From the NCBI GenBank assembly GCA_020161855.1, contig JAIUNJ010000010.1, positions 62,001 through 126,000 on the forward strand: DNA of 64,000 bases, in the 5' to 3' direction. This DNA comes from Pseudomonadota bacterium (GTDB lineage Bacteria; Pseudomonadota; Alphaproteobacteria; Rhizobiales; Aestuariivirgaceae). Both the position numbers and the translations under genes were made by a program. The notes beneath the pieces are model-generated. The model was not told the DNA's origin and searched no databases. It saw only the letters and a program-made list of their open reading frames with translations. Shown here piece by piece: positions 49,514 through 58,981 of this stretch; within the stretch, counting starts at the first letter, position 1, and every line of letters starts with the position of its first letter.

Positions 49514-50335
49514 TTACCAGAATGGAATTTCAGCCGGCTGCAACCGACCGCCGACGCGGATCGGCGCCACCTTCAACGCAAGGCCCGTGCGATCATCGGT
49601 TTCCACTGCGATGCCGCACACTGTGGCCTCGCCTTCTGCCGGCTTGAAGCGTTCAACGGGCAGCTTGCGCAGGAAGCGTTGCAGAGGCTCTGCCTTGTCC
49701 ATGCCGATGACGGAGTCATAGTCGCCGCACATTCCGGCATCCGTCTGATAGGCAGTACCGCCGGGCAGGATCATGTGATCGGCCGTCGGCGTATGTGTAT
49801 GCGTGCCGACCACGAGGCTGGCGCGCCCGTCGCAGAAATGCCCCATGGCCATCTTTTCCGACGAGGCTTCGCCGTGAAAGTCCAGGAGGACGGCGTCGCA
49901 GTCGCGGCCGAGCCGGCAATTCTCAAGCTCGATGTCGATCGCCGGAAACGGATCGTCGAGCATGGGCTCCACCATCACCCGGCCCATGCCGTTGATCACC
50001 AGCACACGCTGTCCACGCGCCGTCTCGATCAGTGCCGTTCCGCGCCCGGGGCAGCCCGCCGGCCAGTTTAGTGGCCGGATCAGGCGTTCCTCACGGTCGA
50101 TGGTGAGCAGGATCTCGCGATGGTCGAAAGCGTGATTGCCCAGCGTCACCACATCGGCGCCTGCATCGCGGAGCTTCGTGAAGATGTCTTCCGTGATACC
50201 GAAGCCATGCGCCGCATTCTCGCCGTTCACCACAACGCAATCGGGCTTGTAGCGCTCGCGCAAAATCGGAAGGTGGAAAAACACCGCATCTCGCCCGCTC
50301 CGCCCCACCACATCGCCCAGGAAGATCAGCCGCAC
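49514..50335 (-). CDS. YmdB-family metallophosphoesterase
   Basis: A 273-residue phosphodiesterase. Metal ligands are in GDVVGRSGR (Asp), NGENAAHG (Asn/Glu), LGNHAFDH and GTHTHTPTAD. The B. subtilis YmdB is a cAMP phosphodiesterase affecting biofilm and motility decisions. The start is GTG at 50335 and the gene overlaps the 3' end of the 5-FCL gene by 10 bases, so it is co-transcribed with it. Confidence 0.93.
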   Translation of the reverse strand: MRLIFLGDVVGRSGRDAVFFHLPILRERYKPDCVVVNGENAAHGFGITEDIFTKLRDAGADVVTLGNHAFDHREILLTIDREERLIRPLNWPAGCPGRGTALIETARGQRVLVINGMGRVMVEPMLDDPFPAIDIELENCRLGRDCDAVLLDFHGEASSEKMAMGHFCDGRASLVVGTHTHTPTADHMILPGGTAYQTDAGMCGDYDSVIGMDKAEPLQRFLRKLPVERFKPAEGEATVCGIAVETDDRTGLALKVAPIRVGGRLQPAEIPFW

Positions 50336-50904
50336 GTGATAAGCTCTTTCTCTGTCATGACGAAATTCAGCAGCTGATCATGCTCGTCGACGGGCACCGC
50401 CGCGACTTCCTGTGCGGCGTAAGCCACACCGATTGCAACGACCCGCTTCTTGGCGCGCAGGCCTTCGAGCGTGCGATCGTAAAAGCCGCCGCCATAGCCA
50501 AGCCTGTATCCCTTTCGGTCAAACGCAAGGAGCGGCACCAGCAGCACGTCGGGCTCCACAACCGGTGCATCATCCGGCGGCCGGGGAATGTCCCATTTGC
50601 CGGGAACTGTTGGCTCGCCCGGAAACCAGCGGCGGAAGAACAGCGGCTGTCCGATCTTCGTGACGATCGGCAAGGCCGTCGTCCAGCCTTCACCAGCGAG
50701 CTTGCCAAGCAGCGGCCGGGTGTCGATCTCGCTCTGATAGGGATAGAAAGCAGAGATGATGTTGCAGTCCGCCGTGAGAGCCACCGGAAAGCGGTGCTCC
50801 ATCAGGCGGACAGGTGCCATCTCCTGTGCCTCCGCATGGGCCGGTTCGCGCGCCTCTGCGGCTGCCTTGCGCGCCTGTTTCTTGATCTCGGGCAGATTGT
50901 CCAT
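50326..50904 (-). CDS. 5-formyltetrahydrofolate cyclo-ligase
   Basis: A 192-residue enzyme that converts 5-formyl-THF to 5,10-methenyl-THF with ATP. The N-terminal KKQARKAAAEAR and the ATP loop GYGGGFYDRTLEG are conserved. 6S RNA (ssrS) lies immediately upstream on the same strand, 29 bases before the ATG, the arrangement known from E. coli and many proteobacteria, so both come from one transcript or overlapping ones. Confidence 0.95.
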   Translation of the reverse strand: MDNLPEIKKQARKAAAEAREPAHAEAQEMAPVRLMEHRFPVALTADCNIISAFYPYQSEIDTRPLLGKLAGEGWTTALPIVTKIGQPLFFRRWFPGEPTVPGKWDIPRPPDDAPVVEPDVLLVPLLAFDRKGYRLGYGGGFYDRTLEGLRAKKRVVAIGVAYAAQEVAAVPVDEHDQLLNFVMTEKELITCG

Positions 50905-50933
50905 GCTGAAGCGGCAGTTGATTGACGTGAAGT

Positions 50934-51097
50934 GGCGAAACCACCATGGGCCGTGGGAACGTACGATCCCGGGTCCCTACTTGCGTAGGTGGGCGCCGTG
51001 TATGCCAGGCCACGGCCCGGCGCAGGGACAGCTCCCAATGGTATCGTTTATAGGCCCCAGGGAATAAAGGTTCCTTCACAAACCGGGCAGTCTCGCC
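50934..51097 (-). ncRNA. ssrS: 6S RNA (alphaproteobacterial type)
   Basis: A roughly 164-base RNA that mimics an open promoter and binds sigma70 RNA polymerase. Ends pair: GGCGAGAC (5', 51097-51090) with GUUUCGCC (3', 50941-50934). Inner stems pair GUG-GGAAC with GUUCC-CAC and AU-CCC-GGG with CCC-GGG-AU, each with one- or two-base bulges, and the conserved GGGAGCUGUCC and GGCGCCCACCUACG-AGUAGGGACC blocks are present. A promoter with exact spacing sits directly upstream, and the 5-FCL gene lies downstream, as usual. Ends are inferred from pairing, not measured. Confidence 0.9.
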
Positions 51098-51103
51098 AAG
51101 GCC

Positions 51104-51132
51104 TATGTAGGCGTCACATACCGTCATGTCCA
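51104..51132 (-). promoter_or_regulatory. Promoter of 6S RNA
   Basis: On the minus strand, TGGACA (51132-51127), a 17-base spacer and TACATA (51109-51104). The predicted start, 6 bases further (51097), matches the 5' end deduced from the closing stem of 6S RNA. Confidence 0.75.
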
Positions 51133-51222
51133 CGGCCAGCGCGTCCGAGCCTTTGCATTGCTGGACAGCCTCGGGGCCAGCAGCTTAACTCCGCAGATAA
51201 CTCATGCCTGCAGGAGACCTCC

Positions 51223-52230
51223 GTGGCCAACGACGCCAATCCCCATTGGATCTACAACCAGACCATCAAGACCTTCGCCGCCGGGGCAAATCCGCCTTTC
51301 GAGGACGAGGGCGAACTGATGAAGTCCTGGGGGGCTGTCTGGGGCATCGACAACGATGTGGGCCGCATCCGCTCGATCCTCGTGCATCGGCCGGGACCTG
51401 AAATGAACATTGTCGACCCGAAGAAGCGCATCGCCGAGATCGGCTCCTTCGGCGATCCGGCCACCGGCTGGTACTTCCAGAGCGACACGCCGCCCGACAT
51501 CCCGGGAATGCAGAAGCAGCATGACGGCATGGTGGCGGCCCTCAAGGCCGAAGGCATCGACGTTCACTTTGTCGATGGCGTCGACAACACCCGGCTGAAG
51601 TCGGTCTACACCCGCGACCCGCTCATCATGGTGAAGGGCGGCGCCATCGTCTGCCGCATGGGGGCACGCATCCGCCGGGGCGAGGAACTCGCCATCACCC
51701 GCACCCTGGCGAAGATCGGGGTTCCGATCCTGCGTACGATATCGGGTGCCGGTGTCATGGAAGGCGGCAGCTTCGCCTGGCTCAACGACAAGACCTGCGC
51801 TATCGGCGTCGGTGTGCGCGTCAATCGCGAAGGGGCTGAGCAGGTCGGCGAAGTGCTCAGGCGGCAGGGCGTCGAACTCCTGATCATCGACCTGCCGGGC
51901 TACGACATCCACATCGACGTGTCATTCCTCATGATCGACAAGGATCTGGCGCTTCTCAATCCCTCGGGCCTCCCCTTCTCGTTCCTCGAGGAACTCAAGG
52001 CGCGCGGCATTCACTATATCGAGCTTGATCCTGCCGATGACGGCTGGATCAACAATTCACTGGCCATCGCGCCGGGCAAGTTGCTGATGCCGGAGGGCGC
52101 CTCGAACCGGACCCTCGACCGGCTTGCCAAGCACGGCGTCACATGGACAACGCTGCCCTACCGCGAAGTACAGAAGAACGGCGGTGGCATTCACTGTTCG
52201 ACGACACCGCTCCGCCGCGATCCGGTCTGA
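51223..52230 (+). CDS. Amidinotransferase/arginine-deiminase superfamily protein
   Basis: A 335-residue guanidino-group-modifying enzyme-fold protein. Superfamily features are SILVHRPGPE, the YTRDPLIMV block, VMEGGSFAWL (Glu180), the catalytic His-x-Asp in YDIHIDVS (His230, Asp232) and the C-terminal nucleophile Cys325 in GGIHCSTTP. All key residues are present, so it is likely an active hydrolase or transferase on arginine or a related guanidine; the substrate is unknown. The start is GTG 51223, 6 bases after AGGAG; an upstream open frame would run through 6S RNA. It lies between 6S RNA and the autotransporter. Confidence 0.9.
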   Translation: MANDANPHWIYNQTIKTFAAGANPPFEDEGELMKSWGAVWGIDNDVGRIRSILVHRPGPEMNIVDPKKRIAEIGSFGDPATGWYFQSDTPPDIPGMQKQHDGMVAALKAEGIDVHFVDGVDNTRLKSVYTRDPLIMVKGGAIVCRMGARIRRGEELAITRTLAKIGVPILRTISGAGVMEGGSFAWLNDKTCAIGVGVRVNREGAEQVGEVLRRQGVELLIIDLPGYDIHIDVSFLMIDKDLALLNPSGLPFSFLEELKARGIHYIELDPADDGWINNSLAIAPGKLLMPEGASNRTLDRLAKHGVTWTTLPYREVQKNGGGIHCSTTPLRRDPV

Positions 52231-52251
52231 CGAGAGTACCGCGCGCCGCCG

Positions 52252-55200
52252 TTACCAGTTGATGCGCAGGCCCGCGGTTCCCGCCCAGCCGAAATTGTCG
52301 CTGTCAGTCAGCGACTGACGTACGGAGCCTTCACCGTAGAACGAGACATTCTCGGTCCATTTGATGGTGGCGCCGAAGCCAAGTTCGGCCCAGACATTGC
52401 CCAACTTCGCGTCCAGATCGGCCGCGCCGACCTGCACACGGGTTGAGTCCTCGAAGTCCTTCAGCAGGTTGGCGATGACATAGGCATCGCTGTCTCCCGC
52501 ATCGGTCAGGGCGCCCTTGTAGTTGAAAGCGATGCCAAGACGGCCCGTCAGTTGCCCGTTGTTGCCCAGGTCGATGGCGTTGCCCGCATCGTCCGTAAAG
52601 GACGCACCATCGAGATGCGACCAAGTCAACTGCGCCTGCGGGGTAATGGCCTGGCTTTCCGAGAGCGCGAAGCGATGACCCAGTTCAGCACTCATCATGT
52701 AGCCCTTGGACCATTCGCCACTGGCAAGGCCGCCATCCAGGGCAGAGGCCAGATCAAGTGAAATCCTGTTGGCCTGGGCCTGCAGGTCGAGGTAGCTGCC
52801 GCCGTGGCCATGCCAGGTCGCGGTGGCACCAACACCATAGGAGTCGGAGTCGAGTTGCCCACCCCCACCCCCGCCGCGGATATCGGCATTCATCCGGTTC
52901 ATCTGTGCTGTCAGCCCGAGAACCACCTGGCCGTTCTGGCCGGGGTCGAAGGCCAGATCATAGCCTGCCTGTAGGCCCCAGCCGCGGCTGTCGATCACCG
53001 GGCCGCCATCGAGGGCAAGCTTGTCACGGTTGCCAATAATGCGGCCCCACAGGCTATCGTGCGCTTCTTCAGCAGCGCCGGCCGGTGCCTGCATGCGCGT
53101 CCCCACGCGCTGCTCAAGTGTCGGAAGGCGCAGCAAACCATTGATCACCGCTTGCGGTGCTGCTGCATAGACTTCACCAGTGGCATTCAGCATCGCCGCC
53201 AGCACAAACTGGTTGCCGCCATATTCGAGATCATAAGTGAAAGCGCCCGCATTGATCGGGCCGCCTGCAAGCAGGAAATCATCGGCAGTGGAACTACCGC
53301 CCACCTCAACGACAATCACATCCTGGCCGGTGGCCGTGCTGCTGGTAACGTTATTGACGTGAAGGGAAGTCGGCCCTCCCGACACATTGCCTGCAATGAT
53401 GAGCCGGTCGGCCGTGTTGGTTGTAAAATCGGCATCAACGAAATAGGTGCCGCTTCCCGAATAGTTCCGGCCCACGCGGATCACGTCGCCCGCTACGCCA
53501 TCAACCGAAGTGACGGTGCCCTGGTTGACCAGATTGCCGGTAACTTCGCTCGCGCCGCGGCCACGGAAAAGTGAGGTGCTGTCAACCGACAGATTGCCCG
53601 CCAGCGACAATGACGAGGTGCCCTCAAGGGATGATCCGGAAGCGAGGGACACGCCCGTCGTTGTATCGCTGGCATCGCCGACAACCCAGCTGCCATCGGC
53701 AATCCGCAGGCTTGTCCCTTCAAGCGAGACTGTTTCCCAGTTGATGATGCTCGCACCATTGGCGGTCACTGTCCTGTTGAGCAGGCGCAGGCGATCCACC
53801 ATTCCATCCGAGGCAAAGGAGTCATCGCCCCCATCCAGAATCTGCGTACCGTCATAGCTGGCGGCAGAAACGATCATGGTATCCGACCCGGTGCCACCGT
53901 GAAGCCCGGTCCCAACGGTACCCGACTCCCATGTGATGCCGTCATCGCCGCCGCCGCCATCGATGTCTGAACCGATCGCAGCACCGCTCAAGAAGATCTC
54001 ATCGTCGTCATCGCCGCCATACACGTTGGCTGCGCTGCCGCCGAACAGGTTGATAGTGTCCTCGCCGGAACCGCCGTCAATCGCCGCGCTGATCACAGCG
54101 CCGCTCAGAAGGATATCGTCGTTGTCGTCACCCGCATACACATTGGCGGCGCTGCCGCTGAACAGGCTGATGATGTCCGCACCACCATAGGTCAGAATAT
54201 CACCGGTGACGGCCGTGCCATCGAGCGTAACACCATCAATGCCAACCTGGCCGTCCGTCGGGCTGTCCGTGCAGACCGACCCAAGCACCGTCCCCCCAAG
54301 AAGCCGGATCGTGTCGGCGAAGCCATCACTCGAGAGCGCGTTGTTGTGGCCGGCCCCGCCATCGCCATAGATGCTGCCTGAAACCTGGCCGCCATTCATC
54401 GTCAGGCTGTCATTGCCGCCTTCGAGAATGATGTTCCCGCCGACATTCGTGGCACCGAAGACCCCGGTAATGGGTGAACTGTCGAACGAGGTGGCGGTCC
54501 CACCGATCACCACTGTGTCATTGCCGCTACCGGTCGAAACGCTGGCCCCTATGGAACCACCGTAAAGATAATAGATATCTGCATCCTGTTCGGAGTTCAG
54601 TGTCGTGTCGATCTGAGCTGTTCCCCACATCTCGAACAGATTGGACCCGAGAACGAGATCGACATCACCGATCCGCCCGCCGGAAAACTGGACATAGTCA
54701 GCATCAATGAAGGAGCCCGTGATCCTGCCACCGCTGATATAGGCCATGTCCAGATTGCCACCCTGGCTCAAAGCACCGACAGTGCCACCCGTCATCCGAA
54801 GTGTATCAAATCCGTCGCCCTGAGTGACATTCGTGACGGTCGTGCCGGCATTGATCGTCAATGAGTCGTTGCCTGTGCCCTGATCGAGGGTGCCAACAGT
54901 TGCGTTTGTCAGTGTTGCACTGTCGCTCGATGAACCCTGATCGATCGAGGTGGCGCTGCCGCCCGTCATGATCAGGCTGTCAAGACCTGTGCCCTGAATG
55001 ACGGTCGTCACAGTGGAGCCTGCGTTGATCGTCAGGTCATCGTCGCCGCTTCCTTGATCGATGCTGCCAACAACACCGTTGCTGATCGTCGCATGATCAC
55101 CAGAGCCCCCTTGTGTGATCGACGTCACCTGCCCGCCGGTCATGGTGAAGGTGTCGATTGCCGCGGTTCCGCCGACATCATCCTGCTCGATGGTTCCGAC

Positions 55201-55566
55201 AGTACCGCCGTTCACGGTCACAAGGTCGCCGCCGGTGCTTGTCTGGATGCTGGTGACAGTTCCGCCGTTCACGATGACGGTATCGGCGGCGGCACCCGTA
55301 TTGATGGTGCCAACGGTGCCTGATGTGACCGTGACCTGATCAGTTCCGCTAGCCGTCGAGATGTTCTCGCCCGCCCCAGGATTGCAGGTGACGGTGTCTG
55401 CCCCGCCGCCATAGGGGCCTGCTGGCGTGCAGGCCGCCTGGGCGCTCCCGGAAAACCCTGCAACAGACAACAGAAACAACGAGATAGCTGTTCCGGACAG
55501 GAGCCGCCAAGAATCATTCTCGCGGGCCGGATGCGACCCCTTAAGCTCACAAATGCTGCGCGGCAC
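52252..55566 (-). CDS. Large autotransporter with repeat-rich passenger
   Basis: A 1104-residue type V secretion protein. The signal peptide is near residues 20-45 (LLSGTAISLFLLSVAGFSGSAQA). The passenger (about 60-830) starts with about 12 tandem 19-residue repeats (residues 76-310), each built on D-x3-I/L/M-x-GG-x-V-x2-I-x-QG. It continues with acidic Gly/Asp runs resembling RTX turns (GGSGEDTINLFGGSAANVYGGDDDD). The C-terminal ~260 residues are the autotransporter beta-barrel (AEEAHDSLWGRIIGNRDKL onward), ending AGLRINW with an aromatic C-terminus. The likely start is GTG 55566 after GGGGGCGAG. It is likely a surface adhesin or biofilm factor; the role is inferred only. Confidence 0.9.
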   Translation of the reverse strand: MPRSICELKGSHPARENDSWRLLSGTAISLFLLSVAGFSGSAQAACTPAGPYGGGADTVTCNPGAGENISTASGTDQVTVTSGTVGTINTGAAADTVIVNGGTVTSIQTSTGGDLVTVNGGTVGTIEQDDVGGTAAIDTFTMTGGQVTSITQGGSGDHATISNGVVGSIDQGSGDDDLTINAGSTVTTVIQGTGLDSLIMTGGSATSIDQGSSSDSATLTNATVGTLDQGTGNDSLTINAGTTVTNVTQGDGFDTLRMTGGTVGALSQGGNLDMAYISGGRITGSFIDADYVQFSGGRIGDVDLVLGSNLFEMWGTAQIDTTLNSEQDADIYYLYGGSIGASVSTGSGNDTVVIGGTATSFDSSPITGVFGATNVGGNIILEGGNDSLTMNGGQVSGSIYGDGGAGHNNALSSDGFADTIRLLGGTVLGSVCTDSPTDGQVGIDGVTLDGTAVTGDILTYGGADIISLFSGSAANVYAGDDNDDILLSGAVISAAIDGGSGEDTINLFGGSAANVYGGDDDDEIFLSGAAIGSDIDGGGGDDGITWESGTVGTGLHGGTGSDTMIVSAASYDGTQILDGGDDSFASDGMVDRLRLLNRTVTANGASIINWETVSLEGTSLRIADGSWVVGDASDTTTGVSLASGSSLEGTSSLSLAGNLSVDSTSLFRGRGASEVTGNLVNQGTVTSVDGVAGDVIRVGRNYSGSGTYFVDADFTTNTADRLIIAGNVSGGPTSLHVNNVTSSTATGQDVIVVEVGGSSTADDFLLAGGPINAGAFTYDLEYGGNQFVLAAMLNATGEVYAAAPQAVINGLLRLPTLEQRVGTRMQAPAGAAEEAHDSLWGRIIGNRDKLALDGGPVIDSRGWGLQAGYDLAFDPGQNGQVVLGLTAQMNRMNADIRGGGGGGQLDSDSYGVGATATWHGHGGSYLDLQAQANRISLDLASALDGGLASGEWSKGYMMSAELGHRFALSESQAITPQAQLTWSHLDGASFTDDAGNAIDLGNNGQLTGRLGIAFNYKGALTDAGDSDAYVIANLLKDFEDSTRVQVGAADLDAKLGNVWAELGFGATIKWTENVSFYGEGSVRQSLTDSDNFGWAGTAGLRINW
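54637..55341 (-). repeat. 19-residue (57-base) tandem repeat region in the autotransporter
   Basis: About 12 repeats of 19-20 residues, beginning at each Asp (DTVIVNGGTV, DTFTMTGGQV, DSLIMTGGSA, DTLRMTGGTV and so on). The DNA copies are diverged but the protein pattern is regular, suggesting a parallel beta-helix in which each coil is one repeat. Every third repeat (N-A-G-S/T form) is slightly longer, giving a possible supra-repeat of three. Confidence 0.8.
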
Positions 55567-55786
55567 AACTCGCCCCCTAGATGTGCCTACAACCTGTAAC
55601 TGATTCGCATTGAACTGAGTATAGTTTTAGAAACCCGTGACATCACACCCAGAGCGGGCAGAACAGGAGACTCATTTAAAGGGCTGTTCCCCAAGACGTC
55701 CGCAACGCCTGCAGGACGGCCAACGCAAAGGCCTCACCGGAATCGGGTTGATTTAACCAGCTCAGGAAACCAGCTTCTCCCGGCAC

Positions 55787-56134
55787 TCAGCCGGAGACCA
55801 GTTCTTCCATCTTCTGCGCGGCGATCTCGAGCGCCTTGGCGAAGTTCTCGTCCTGCTGCTGCATGCGCGCCTGGAACATGTTGCGGCTCTCGCGCAGGCC
55901 ATTGACCTGATCCTCGAGCGCCTCGATCTTCTTCGTTGCCTCGGAAAGCCGGTCAGCCACCATCAGGCCCGCCATCACCAGCTGGCGGATGTCGCCGATC
56001 GCACCAACACTCTGGCGGATGCGGCCCACTTCAACATCAAGCAGCTTCGCCAGTTCCTGCAGATGCGCTTCCTCTCCGTCCGGACACTGCATCGTGTAAG
56101 GACGGCCTGCGATGGTCACAACGACATTTGCCAT
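55787..56134 (-). CDS. zapA: Cell division protein ZapA
   Basis: A 115-residue ZapA: an N-terminal globular domain (ANVVVTIAGRPYTMQCPDGEE) and a C-terminal coiled coil (EALEDQVNGLRESRNMFQARM). It stabilises FtsZ bundles at the division site. It follows a DUF4164 gene by 3 bases. In relatives it lies just upstream of 6S RNA and the 5-FCL gene; here a 4.6-kb insertion (amidinotransferase and autotransporter) separates them. Confidence 0.95.
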   Translation of the reverse strand: MANVVVTIAGRPYTMQCPDGEEAHLQELAKLLDVEVGRIRQSVGAIGDIRQLVMAGLMVADRLSEATKKIEALEDQVNGLRESRNMFQARMQQQDENFAKALEIAAQKMEELVSG

Positions 56135-56137
56135 GCG

Positions 56138-56422
56138 TCACTCGCCACTGTTTGAATGCAGAACCTGACGGATGCGCGCCATGGCGCTGTCGATCTTGCC
56201 TGCCGCCTGCTTGGATGTGTTCACCAGTTCCTGCGCCTTGTTGCGCACCAGCGCGAGCTCGCGGTCCATGCGCAGCTTGTCATTCGTCAGAGACGCCTTG
56301 TCGGTTTCGAGAAGCTTCAGACGCTTCTCTTCCTCGCGCTTCTTCGCAATGGTTTTCTCGACAAGCTTCAGCGCTTGCTCGAACCGCTGCAAAGAGGATT
56401 CGAATTTCTGTGAATCTGCCAT
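56138..56422 (-). CDS. DUF4164 small coiled-coil protein
   Basis: A 94-residue, highly charged helical protein (SLQRFEQALKLVEKTIAKKREEE and on) with heptad-like spacing. It is the DUF4164 family, commonly found next to zapA in rhizobia. Function unknown; a division-associated role is inferred from its partner. Its stop is 3 bases from the zapA start. Confidence 0.85.
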   Translation of the reverse strand: MADSQKFESSLQRFEQALKLVEKTIAKKREEEKRLKLLETDKASLTNDKLRMDRELALVRNKAQELVNTSKQAAGKIDSAMARIRQVLHSNSGE

Positions 56423-56542
56423 GACCGTCCTCGAGACCCCCTAACGCACAAACCTAAGATTCTCAAGCACTCACAAACTCTTGTACCATAAAGCTGATCG
56501 CCCACGGAAGCAATCGCGCTTAAGTGGTCCTCTGCGGCGCAA

Positions 56543-56570
56543 TTGACAGGCCGGGGCCGGCTGTTATCAG
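56543..56570 (+). promoter_or_regulatory. Candidate promoter of tkt
   Basis: TTGACA (56543-56548) followed by TATCAG (56565-56570) after 16 bases. Predicted start near 56577, giving a leader of about 33 bases. Confidence 0.55.
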
Positions 56571-56609
56571 GGGCCGATCTCACCCAACTTTACCCAGGGA
56601 TTCCCGCCC

Positions 56610-58577
56610 ATGTCAGACATCACCCCCCGCACTTTGGCCAATGCCATCCGCGCCCTGTCGATGGACGGCGTCCAGAAGGCCAATTCCGGCCATCCCGGGC
56701 TCCCCATGGGCGCCGCCGACCTGATGACGGTGCTTTTCACCGAATTCCTGAAGTTTGACGCCGCGGCCCCGCACTGGGCCGACCGCGACCGCTTCATCCT
56801 CTCGGCCGGCCACGGCTCGATGCTGATCTACTCGCTCCTGTACCTCACCGGCTACAAGGACATGACCATCGATGAGCTCAAGAACTTCCGCCAGTGGGGC
56901 TCCAAGACGGCTGGCCATCCCGAATACGGCCATGCGGCAGGCATTGAGACAACGACGGGGCCCCTCGGCCAAGGCATTGCAAATGCTGTTGGATTCGCCA
57001 TTGCCGAACGCCACCTCAACGCCCGCTTCGGCGATGACCTCATCGGTCACAAGACCTATGTGCTGGCCGGTGATGGCTGCCTCATGGAAGGCATCAGCCA
57101 GGAGGCGATCGGCCTTGCCGGGCACCTGAAGCTTCGCAACCTCGTGGTCATCTGGGATGACAACAACATCTCGATCGACGGCAAGATTTCCATGGCCGAC
57201 TCGACCGACCAGCTGAAGCGCTTCGAAGCCTCGGGCTGGACTGTTTCGCGGATTGACGGCCATGACGTGGGGCAGATCCGCGCCGCCCTCAGTGCCGCCC
57301 AGTCCGCCGACCGCCCGGTTCTGATCGCTGCCAAGACCATCATCGGCTTCGGCGCGCCCAACAAGCAGGGCACCAAGGACACCCACGGCTCGCCGCTCGG
57401 CCCCGATGAAATCGCGGCAGCCCGCAAGAACCTCGGCTGGGACGCCCCGCCCTTCGTCATCCCGGAAGATATCCTGTCCGTCTGGCGCGCCGCCGGCGCC
57501 CGCGGGGCCGAGACCCGCAAGGCCTGGGAAGCGCGCCTCTCAGCCTCTCAGCATAAGACGACGCTCACCCGCGCCATGAGCGGCGACCTGCCGGAAGGCT
57601 TTGTCACCGCCATCGCCGACTACAAGAAGGCACTCGCTGCCAATCCGCCGACACTCGCGACGCGCAACTCCTCGCAGAACGCCCTCGATGTCATCAACGT
57701 GGCGCTGCCCGAGACCATCGGTGGTTCGGCGGATCTCACCGGCTCCAACAACACCAAGTCGAAGGACCTCAAGGTTCTCGACGCCAGCAACTACGGCGGC
57801 CGCTATATCCACTACGGCATCCGTGAACACGGCATGGCCGCGGCCATGAATGGCCTTGCCCTCCATGGTGGCGTCATTCCCTATGGCGGCACCTTCCTGT
57901 GCTTCAGCGATTATTGCCGCCCGTCGATCCGCCTCGCGGCCCTCATGGGCATCCGCTCGATCTTCGTGATGACGCATGACTCGATTGGCCTCGGCGAGGA
58001 CGGCCCGACGCACCAGCCCGTCGAGCATGTCGCAGCCCTGCGTCTCATCCCCAACCTCATCACCATGCGCCCCTGCGATGCCATCGAAACCGCCGAATGC
58101 TGGCAGGTGGCGCTGGAAAGCCGGACATCGCCCAGCGTGCTGGCCCTCACCCGCCAGAAGCTGAAGCCCGCGCGCCTCACCCATTCGGCCAAGAACCTCT
58201 CCGCCCTTGGCGCCTATGAGGTGGCACCTTCGGCCAAGAAGTCGAAGGCCGTGATCTTCGCGTCGGGATCGGAAGTGGAGATCGCGCTCGAAGCCAAGGC
58301 CCTGCTCGACAAGAAGGGCATCGCGACGCGCGTCGTCTCGGTGCCGTCGATGGAGCTCTTCGAGCGCCAGTCAAAGGCCTACAAGGCCAAGCTCCTCGGC
58401 ACGGAGAAGATCCGCATCGCCGTCGAAGCGGGCCTGCGCGGCACCTGGGACCGTTTCATCGGCACGGAAGGCACATTCATCGGCATGACCGGCTTCGGTG
58501 CCTCGGCGCCTGCCGAAGTGCTCTATAAGAAGTTCGGCATCACCGCGCAGGCCGTGGTCAAGGCAGCTTCGCGCTAG
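56610..58577 (+). CDS. tkt: Transketolase
   Basis: A 655-residue enzyme of usual length that moves two-carbon units between sugar phosphates with thiamine pyrophosphate. The TPP motif is [14 protein letters not shown] (about residues 151-164); the transketolase pyrimidine domain includes [16 protein letters not shown] and the late [17 protein letters not shown]. Reading is away from zapA. In rhizobia it usually leads a tkt-gap-pgk-fba cluster; here gap is not next to it. Confidence 0.98.
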   Translation: MSDITPRTLANAIRALSMDGVQKANSGHPGLPMGAADLMTVLFTEFLKFDAAAPHWADRDRFILSAGHGSMLIYSLLYLTGYKDMTIDELKNFRQWGSKTAGHPEYGHAAGIETTTGPLGQGIANAVGFAIAERHLNARFGDDLIGHKTYVLAGDGCLMEGISQEAIGLAGHLKLRNLVVIWDDNNISIDGKISMADSTDQLKRFEASGWTVSRIDGHDVGQIRAALSAAQSADRPVLIAAKTIIGFGAPNKQGTKDTHGSPLGPDEIAAARKNLGWDAPPFVIPEDILSVWRAAGARGAETRKAWEARLSASQHKTTLTRAMSGDLPEGFVTAIADYKKALAANPPTLATRNSSQNALDVINVALPETIGGSADLTGSNNTKSKDLKVLDASNYGGRYIHYGIREHGMAAAMNGLALHGGVIPYGGTFLCFSDYCRPSIRLAALMGIRSIFVMTHDSIGLGEDGPTHQPVEHVAALRLIPNLITMRPCDAIETAECWQVALESRTSPSVLALTRQKLKPARLTHSAKNLSALGAYEVAPSAKKSKAVIFASGSEVEIALEAKALLDKKGIATRVVSVPSMELFERQSKAYKAKLLGTEKIRIAVEAGLRGTWDRFIGTEGTFIGMTGFGASAPAEVLYKKFGITAQAVVKAASR

Positions 58578-58601
58578 TCACCCGGGAGAGCGGGAGGGGC
58601 T

Positions 58602-58820
58602 TCACGCCTTCTTCAGGAACTCGGTGCGCAGCACGAGGCCCTTCACCTTCTCATGGCGGCAATCCACTTCATCGGCATTGCCGGTGAGGCGGATGCCCTT
58701 GATCAGCGTGCCGCGCTTCAGCGTGACGTTGGCGCCCTTAACCTTGAGATCCTTGATGAGGGTGACGTTGTCACCGTCTTTCAGTTCGTTGCCATTTGAA
58801 TCGCGCGGCGTATCGGTCAT
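58602..58820 (-). CDS. PhnA-like (YjdM C-terminal domain) small protein
   Basis: A 72-residue protein: [29 protein letters not shown] and [12 protein letters not shown] match the C-terminal domain of PhnA/YjdM. The N-terminal zinc ribbon of the 111-residue E. coli protein is absent. PhnA is not required for phosphonate use, so the name says little about function. The longer frame to 58874 is ignored because ATG 58820 matches the family. Confidence 0.85.
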   Translation of the reverse strand: MTDTPRDSNGNELKDGDNVTLIKDLKVKGANVTLKRGTLIKGIRLTGNADEVDCRHEKVKGLVLRTEFLKKA

Positions 58821-58981
58821 CAGGGTTCCTTGTTGTTTTGCCGCCTTATGGCAACGGGCCCGCGGAGGGTCCACAGCGGCAGGGTCGCAGGCTGCAGCCG
58901 TTGCGGCCGGCTGCCTCTTTTCCGCTTTCTTCCTGCATTTTCTTGAGGTACGCCCCTCGCAAAATCCGTCAGGAGCCCGCC

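Noticed and set aside
50690-51133. 147-residue frame through the 6S RNA region
   Set aside because: The region folds as 6S RNA with its own promoter; the frame overlaps the 5-FCL gene in another reading frame.
54637-55341. Regular DNA repeats taken as a possible CRISPR array
   Set aside because: The repeat is at protein level, DNA copies diverge, and there are no identical repeats with unique spacers.
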